A stretch of DNA of 64,000 nucleotides from Gracilaria domingensis (lineage: Eukaryota > Rhodophyta > Florideophyceae > Gracilariales > Gracilariaceae): positions 1 to 64,000 of the forward strand of contig VCMS01000022.1 of assembly GCA_022539475.1 (NCBI GenBank), read 5' to 3'. The translations under genes were made by a program, and so were the position numbers. Of the stretch, positions 59,433 through 64,000 are shown piece after piece. Below the pieces are notes generated by a model. The model was not told the DNA's origin. It saw only the letters and a list, made by a program, of their open reading frames with translations, and searched no databases. Position 1 is the first letter of the stretch; each line of letters begins with the position of its first letter.

Positions 59433-60899
59433 ATGGTGGCGCTTGTCGGCGATTACGAGCCCATCTCCACGCTGGGCGTGGGCGCCACCGGCAAGGTGAA
59501 GCTCGCGCGCCACAAGCTCACTGCGCAGCTCGTCGCGCTCAAAATCATCCGCAAGCATGTGCTGCACAACAAGCCGCACCTGCTCCAGAAGATCCGTCGC
59601 GAAATCGCCATCATGAACCTGGTGGCCGCCAACTCGCGCCACATTCACCGCCTACGCTCGCCCACCGCGCAAACGCGCCCCCACCAGCAGGTCGGCATTC
59701 TCAACCTCATCGACGTGTACGAGACCGACGTCGCCATTGTGCTCGTGCTCGAGTACTGCCAGGGCGGTGAACTCTTCGACTATCTCGTGCAAAGAGGGCA
59801 TTTACCACAGTCTCAGGTGCTTCACTTCTTCCAGCAACTCGTATACGCCCTACAGTTTTGTCACAACCGCGCCGTCTGCCACCGCGATCTCAAGCCCGAG
59901 AACGTGCTGCTCACGGCCGACGGCCGCGTCAAGCTCGCTGATTTTGGAATGGCCGCCATCACCACCCCCGGCGCCCTCATGGCCACTTCCTGCGGCTCGC
60001 CGCAGTACTGCGCCCCCGAGGTGTTGCTTGGCGAGCCGTACGACGGCCCCGCCGCAGACGTATGGTCTCTCGGCGTTGTGCTTTTCGCAATGACCACAGG
60101 CGGTCTGCCGTTCGATGACGACAATTTGCAACGTCTCATATCCAAAATTCAGTCCGCCGCTTTCTACATTCCCCCCGAGGTGCCGCAGCCAGTCGCCGAC
60201 CTCATGCACGCCATGCTGTGCGTCGATCCCGCCAAGCGCATCACCCTCGAGCAGATTAAGGAGTTGCCATGGTTCAACTCTCAGCCCTGTCGAGCAGATG
60301 TGTACAGTGAGAATCACTTTAGTGTTCGACATATTGTTGGCCATTTTCATGACGCACCCGTCTCAAAGCCCGATCCTCAAATCTTGCGCTACTTGGCTGA
60401 TCTGGGACTCGGTGACTTTCCTACCCTTCGTCGCAGATTGGCTTCAAACGAGCCTTGTTTGGAGCGCGACTGCTACTATCAGTACGCAGAGCTTGACCAT
60501 GAAGCGCTTGAATTTCATCAGGTTGATCACATTCCAATGTCGCCGCTTACCGTTTCTCATGACAATTCGCCCAAGGTTCGTCAAGCTGCGCGCGATTCCG
60601 GCAACAAGCGTGAGCAGTGTTTTGCTCACTCTGTGCAACACGCTGTCAACAACGCTGTCAAGGACGCTGTCGAGAACAACAGCGTTGACGACAAACATCA
60701 GCAGCGCAAGTCTGATGTGCTCGAAGAAAACTGGGTGCCGCCAAGCGATTGCTTGGACTTTGACGTGAGTTGGTTTGCCGATTGGAGCGCAGCATTGCCC
60801 TCCGAAAGTGAGCATGAATCTGTACCCAGCCCCATACTGCAACCGCCGCCGCACAAGCGTAACGCACAGCCGTCTTTTCCAAGCTTGGCGTTGCGATGA
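59433..60899 (+). CDS. CAMK-type Ser/Thr kinase, BRSK/SAD/Nim1-like
   Basis: The product is 488 residues. The kinase domain starts at the N terminus: LGVGATGKVKLARH (glycine loop), VALKIIRK (Lys), RREIAIM (helix C Glu), CHRDLKPENVLL, LADFGMA, GSPQYCAPEVL and DVWSLGVVLF. An insert of about 24 residues separates helix C from strand 4. After the kinase domain a UBA-like segment (ILRYLADLGLGDFPTLRRRL) is as in the SNF1-related BRSK/SAD and fungal Nim1/Gin4 kinases. The C-terminal 150 residues are disordered with a conserved-looking DFDVSWFADW block. The activation loop has a Ser/Thr pair (MATSCG) that upstream kinases could phosphorylate. The ATG at 59433 was chosen because the upstream in-frame part is only Pro-rich poly-C translation. 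Confidence 0.88.
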   Translation: MVALVGDYEPISTLGVGATGKVKLARHKLTAQLVALKIIRKHVLHNKPHLLQKIRREIAIMNLVAANSRHIHRLRSPTAQTRPHQQVGILNLIDVYETDVAIVLVLEYCQGGELFDYLVQRGHLPQSQVLHFFQQLVYALQFCHNRAVCHRDLKPENVLLTADGRVKLADFGMAAITTPGALMATSCGSPQYCAPEVLLGEPYDGPAADVWSLGVVLFAMTTGGLPFDDDNLQRLISKIQSAAFYIPPEVPQPVADLMHAMLCVDPAKRITLEQIKELPWFNSQPCRADVYSENHFSVRHIVGHFHDAPVSKPDPQILRYLADLGLGDFPTLRRRLASNEPCLERDCYYQYAELDHEALEFHQVDHIPMSPLTVSHDNSPKVRQAARDSGNKREQCFAHSVQHAVNNAVKDAVENNSVDDKHQQRKSDVLEENWVPPSDCLDFDVSWFADWSAALPSESEHESVPSPILQPPPHKRNAQPSFPSLALR

Positions 60900-61337
60900 G
60901 GACCGAGACTCGTGGGGAGAGAGAGTGCTTGTACGTTTGTACAACGATCGAGAAAGGTATGATAGCGTCCAATAGAGCACATGTACAAAAATGACACGGC
61001 GGTAGCGGTCGCTAGACTAGTCGCTCTCGAATAGGAGGTCACGGCTGATACAAGTTGTTGGCGACACCGCACCCTTTGTTCTGCACTGGATGAAGTTGTA
61101 CGGAGTCGACTCAATGCGTTGTAGCGCATAGTCTATGTAGAGAAAACAAATTCATGAAGCGAGGCAAGTGTTTCCATGAGTTGCACGTGTTTAGACATGA
61201 TGGACTCGGAGAAAATGACAATGTATGTGACGATTGGTGGTAATAATTTTTCATCAGCATGTTTGACAGTGAATATATACAAAATACAAGTACATTGTAT
61301 GCCAGGTTAGCAAAGTACTGTAGTTGTTTTGGTGCTC
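60900..61337. other. Intergenic region between convergent genes
   Basis: The shared 3' flank of the kinase and U2A' genes. No gene is supported. Confidence 0.45.
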
Positions 61338-62159
61338 TCAAGCTCCCTGGCTGTCCGACACGGTTTCGATGTTGCTGGGGGACGCGATGTTGGAGGACTT
61401 GAGCATTTGACGGATTGTGCCGTTCTTGACGGCGTTGTGGATTCGTATCACCTCCTCGACAGTTTTCGCGGCCTCGATGCGGGCTCGAACAGTGGCTGCT
61501 TCCGATGGAGAGAGTGCCACTGAGCGCTTGGATTTTGGCGCGTCCTCTGTGCGTTCGGTTGTGGTGTGGTTCTCAGCGCTGGTGTGTTGTCGAGGACGCT
61601 TTTGGCTTGGAGGTTGAGGCTGTGATCGTTTGCGCTTTTTCGCGTTTGCTGTTTGGGAGGATGAGTGTTTCGTGGATGCGATAAGTTTGCGCTCGTCCAG
61701 GGTGACCTTGGTGAAATTGAAGATGGTGAGGGAAGGAATGGCTTGCAGCACGGCTCGTCGTACGCCCGGAAGACTGGCGACAGGATTGTTCAAAATGGAG
61801 AGCACTTGCAGCTGCTTGAAGCGCGACAATTCAGAAAGGTTCAGCTGTTGCAGCGTCTGAATGCGATTGGAAGTGAGAATGAGCGTTTGCAAATTGGGCA
61901 ACGAATCGGCGACGCCTTTTGTGATGTTTGTGATGCGGTTGCAGCCGACGTAAAGCGTGTGGAGACGGGGAAACGGTGGAAATCCGTCGCCGAGCTGAGA
62001 GATGATGTTGGACGAGAGATCGATTACGTCGAAGGCATCTCGGGCGACGGCGAGGTTCTCGATGGCGGGGGTGGCCAGGTTGCGGAGCACGAGCTCGCGA
62101 TCGCCGAGGCAGTTTAGCGCCTGGGGGGCGGAATGCACGACGTCCGGCGTGAGACGCAT
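61338..62159 (-). CDS. U2 small nuclear ribonucleoprotein A' (U2A')
   Basis: The product is 273 residues, beginning MRLTPDVVHSAPQALNCLGD, which matches the conserved start of U2A' (M.L....i..s.q..N....REL.LRg). Five leucine-rich repeats follow, including IDLSSNIISQLGDGFPPFPR, LHTLYVGCNRITNI, LQTLILTSNRIQTL and LQVLSILNNPVASLPGVR. After the repeat cap (VTLDERKL) comes a basic, disordered C terminus with KKRKRSQPQ, typical of the family. U2A' binds U2 snRNA stem-loop IV together with U2B''. An in-frame ATG at 62201 would add 14 residues, but the family start fits 62159. It is divergent to chlH. Confidence 0.9.
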   Translation of the reverse strand: MRLTPDVVHSAPQALNCLGDRELVLRNLATPAIENLAVARDAFDVIDLSSNIISQLGDGFPPFPRLHTLYVGCNRITNITKGVADSLPNLQTLILTSNRIQTLQQLNLSELSRFKQLQVLSILNNPVASLPGVRRAVLQAIPSLTIFNFTKVTLDERKLIASTKHSSSQTANAKKRKRSQPQPPSQKRPRQHTSAENHTTTERTEDAPKSKRSVALSPSEAATVRARIEAAKTVEEVIRIHNAVKNGTIRQMLKSSNIASPSNIETVSDSQGA

Positions 62160-63093
62160 GTTACGGCGGACGTGGATAGCTCGGACCGAACTAGTTGGCA
62201 AGGAGGATCAAATTTTGTGGCGTGCGGGGAAGGCGCACGCGACGACGCGCGCGCACAAACACGCGTCAACAGTGCTCGGTAGCGTTTGGTCGCCGCGCGC
62301 ACTAGAAGCCACTGGGCGAGCGCTGTAATGCCAAGCAAAACGGGATCCGATGGCTGTAAGCACCGCGGCGCCGGATTGCAATAATATTGCTAGTAAGGTT
62401 ATCGATATGTACAGCAGTTGATATCGGTTCCATAGCTCGAGATAGCAGCTCGGAGCTGCGCGCGACTGCGCGCATCGAAGGTCCACCACCCGCGGCGGCG
62501 GAAACGCCTCCCGCGCGGCGGCACCCAATCACGCGCCGCCGCGCCGCGCAATATCTGCGCGCGCGCTTGCCACGCACACGCGCGCCGCCTCCCCCCCGCG
62601 CTGCGGCCGTGCGCGCGCGGCGCGTGCAGCTGGCGCGCTGCGCGGCGCGTGATTGGGCGCAAATCTCCGTTGGCGGCGGGGCCGCGCACGCTGAGTGGCG
62701 CCGGTGCGCCGAAAATCGCCAAAAGTTCCCGTCGAGCTCGGCGCGCGCGCCGCGCGAGGCGCGTGAATCGACGCCGTTGCGCCACTGATTTGGGGGCGCG
62801 TCTGCGCGCGCGACAACAGCTCGGAAAGAGTGCAGCGCGCGCGCGCTTGATTAACGCCGCAGCCGCTGTCGCTGTGCGGGCGAGTCTTGCTTTGCCCATC
62901 TGCTCGCCGTGAGCTCGGCGGGCGCTGTGCTTTTGCCGCTTGCGTTCTCATCGTGTCTACTCCCACTGCGTTTCTCTGCGTCACGACCCTTTTCCCCGCT
63001 CCCCGCTCCCCGCTCCCCGCTCCCCCTTCCCGGCGACCCACGCGACTTGCGCGCTGATTTCTCCCTCGTGTGTCGCTTGACAATTTGTACAAT
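62160..63093. other. Divergent promoter region of U2A' and chlH
   Basis: About 0.9 kb, CpG-rich in the middle (62450-62830). A 7-base unit (CCCCGCT) is repeated about four times at 62994-63028, 65-100 bases before the chlH start. Frames here are GC-driven shadows. Confidence 0.5.
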
Positions 63094-64000
63094 ATGAATA
63101 AGCTTGGTTTTGTTCCTGGAGCGGGCTCTTCCGTTCTATTCCGACCGCCAGTCGAGCTCACGGATCGTGGCTTCGTATCGGGATACTCTTCAAACCTCCC
63201 GCTTCGAAGCACGCCTTGCTCGCAGCGCCCGTCGACGCGTGCGACCACCACCAAGGCCATTGTGGGAAATGGCCTGTTCACCCAGTCAAAGCCCACCGAT
63301 CGCAAGGTCGTCGCCCCTTCTGACGGTCGAAAGTGCGTCAAGATTGTGTACATTGTGCTGGAAAGCCAGTATCAGAGCTCCATGACCGCTGCTGCGAACA
63401 GGATCAACGCCGATAACCCGGACATCAGCATGGAAGTTTGCGGCTATTTGCTCGAAGAACTTCGTGACCCTGTAAACTACCAAATGCTCAAGGACGATCT
63501 CGAGGACGCCAATATCTTCATCGGAAGCCTTATTTTCGTCCAGGATCTGGCCGAGCTTGTTGTCAGCGCTGTCAAGCCAGTCCGCGATCGATTGGATGCC
63601 TGTGTTATCTTCCCGTCCATGCCGGACGTCATGAGATTGAACAAGCTGGGTTCCTTCCAGATGAACCAATTGGGCCGTACTAATAGCACAATTGCAAAGT
63701 TCATGCGGAAGAAGAAGCAGGAGAATGGCGCCTCATTCGAGGACAGCATGCTCAAGCTGCTTCGCACCCTGCCAAAGGTGCTCAAGTACCTCCCCAACGA
63801 CAAGGCGCAAGACGCCCGTTCGTTCATGCTCTCGTTCCAATATTGGCTGGGCGGATCTGTTGATAATATTCAGAACTTCTTGCTCATGATCACTGACAAG
63901 TACGTGGCTGCTTCTCCTCAACAAACAGAGCAGGTTGCCTTACCAGTCGTGTACCCTGATGTTGGTATCTGGCACCCGGTGGCTCCTCGTATGTTCGAGG
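63094..64000 (+). CDS. chlH: Magnesium chelatase H subunit, 5' part
   Basis: The gene runs off the right edge; 302 codons are visible of about 1300-1400. ChlH is the large porphyrin-binding subunit of Mg-chelatase, which inserts Mg into protoporphyrin IX at the start of chlorophyll synthesis in the plastid. Residues 1-60 (MNKLGFVPGAGSS..., Ser/Arg/Thr-rich, almost no acidic residues) look like a plastid transit peptide. The mature start reads CVKIVYIVLESQYQSSMTAA, matching the conserved VKIVYVVLEAQYQS block. IFIGSLIFVQDLA, CVIFPSMPDVMRLNKLGSF and LKYLPNDKAQDARSFMLSFQYWLGGS follow, all typical of ChlH. An ATG at 63094 is the first in frame. No intron is seen so far. Confidence 0.95.
   Translation, partial: MNKLGFVPGAGSSVLFRPPVELTDRGFVSGYSSNLPLRSTPCSQRPSTRATTTKAIVGNGLFTQSKPTDRKVVAPSDGRKCVKIVYIVLESQYQSSMTAAANRINADNPDISMEVCGYLLEELRDPVNYQMLKDDLEDANIFIGSLIFVQDLAELVVSAVKPVRDRLDACVIFPSMPDVMRLNKLGSFQMNQLGRTNSTIAKFMRKKKQENGASFEDSMLKLLRTLPKVLKYLPNDKAQDARSFMLSFQYWLGGSVDNIQNFLLMITDKYVAASPQQTEQVALPVVYPDVGIWHPVAPRMFE

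Noticed and set aside
62529-63353. A 274-codon minus-strand frame opposite the chlH 5' end
   Set aside because: It is a GC-driven antisense shadow. Arg/Ala-rich low complexity and overlap with clear chlH coding argue against it.

Overview
The window is nuclear DNA of a photosynthetic eukaryote, most likely a red alga (inference). The clearest evidence is the start of a Mg-chelatase H subunit gene (chlH) at the right edge, a nucleus-encoded plastid-type ribosomal protein S15 with a leader peptide, and eukaryotic genes (MND1, PI4K-beta, U2A', KGD4, ZIP transporter, golgin) with few, short GT-AG introns of about 40-120 nt. Genes lie close together and are often divergent or convergent.

Left part (1-14.7 kb) is a mobile-element island. 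It holds a DNA methyltransferase joined to a SET domain, then a 743-residue nuclear-looking coiled-coil protein. These face a TNP2/Plavaka-like (CACTA superfamily) transposase on the opposite strand. After that come a strong hairpin, a 375-bp tandem repeat, three consecutive hairpins, a fossil gag-bearing LTR-type element, and a MULE transposase whose frame is open apart from two stop codons.

Middle (15-35.4 kb) is AT-richer, with a FAM185A-like mitochondrial protein, MND1, an unrecognised acidic protein, an AlkB-type dioxygenase, a three-exon ZIP transporter, two tandem ionotropic-glutamate-receptor-like channel genes with identical exon layout, a TLDc protein and a tiny three-exon KGD4 gene. 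A 12-base motif, GGTAAGGATAGC, lies upstream of ZIP and of both channel genes. A perfect 27-bp inverted repeat lies between the two channel genes.

Right part (36-64 kb) is CpG-rich between genes. It has an LRR-like/WD40 protein, an adenylate kinase whose two halves are in swapped order (P-loop at the C terminus), a small paralogue of the acidic protein at 20 kb, PI4K-beta, a secreted cysteine-rich protein, S15, a 1869-residue GRAB-domain golgin, an AP endonuclease-like protein with the catalytic Glu replaced by His, an acylated SVIP-like protein, a BRSK/SAD-like kinase, U2A' and the 5' end of chlH. Several genes have C-rich tracts on the coding strand just before their start codons.

The best candidates for something undescribed are the permuted adenylate kinase, the transposon-linked methyltransferase-SET module, and the new two-member protein family.
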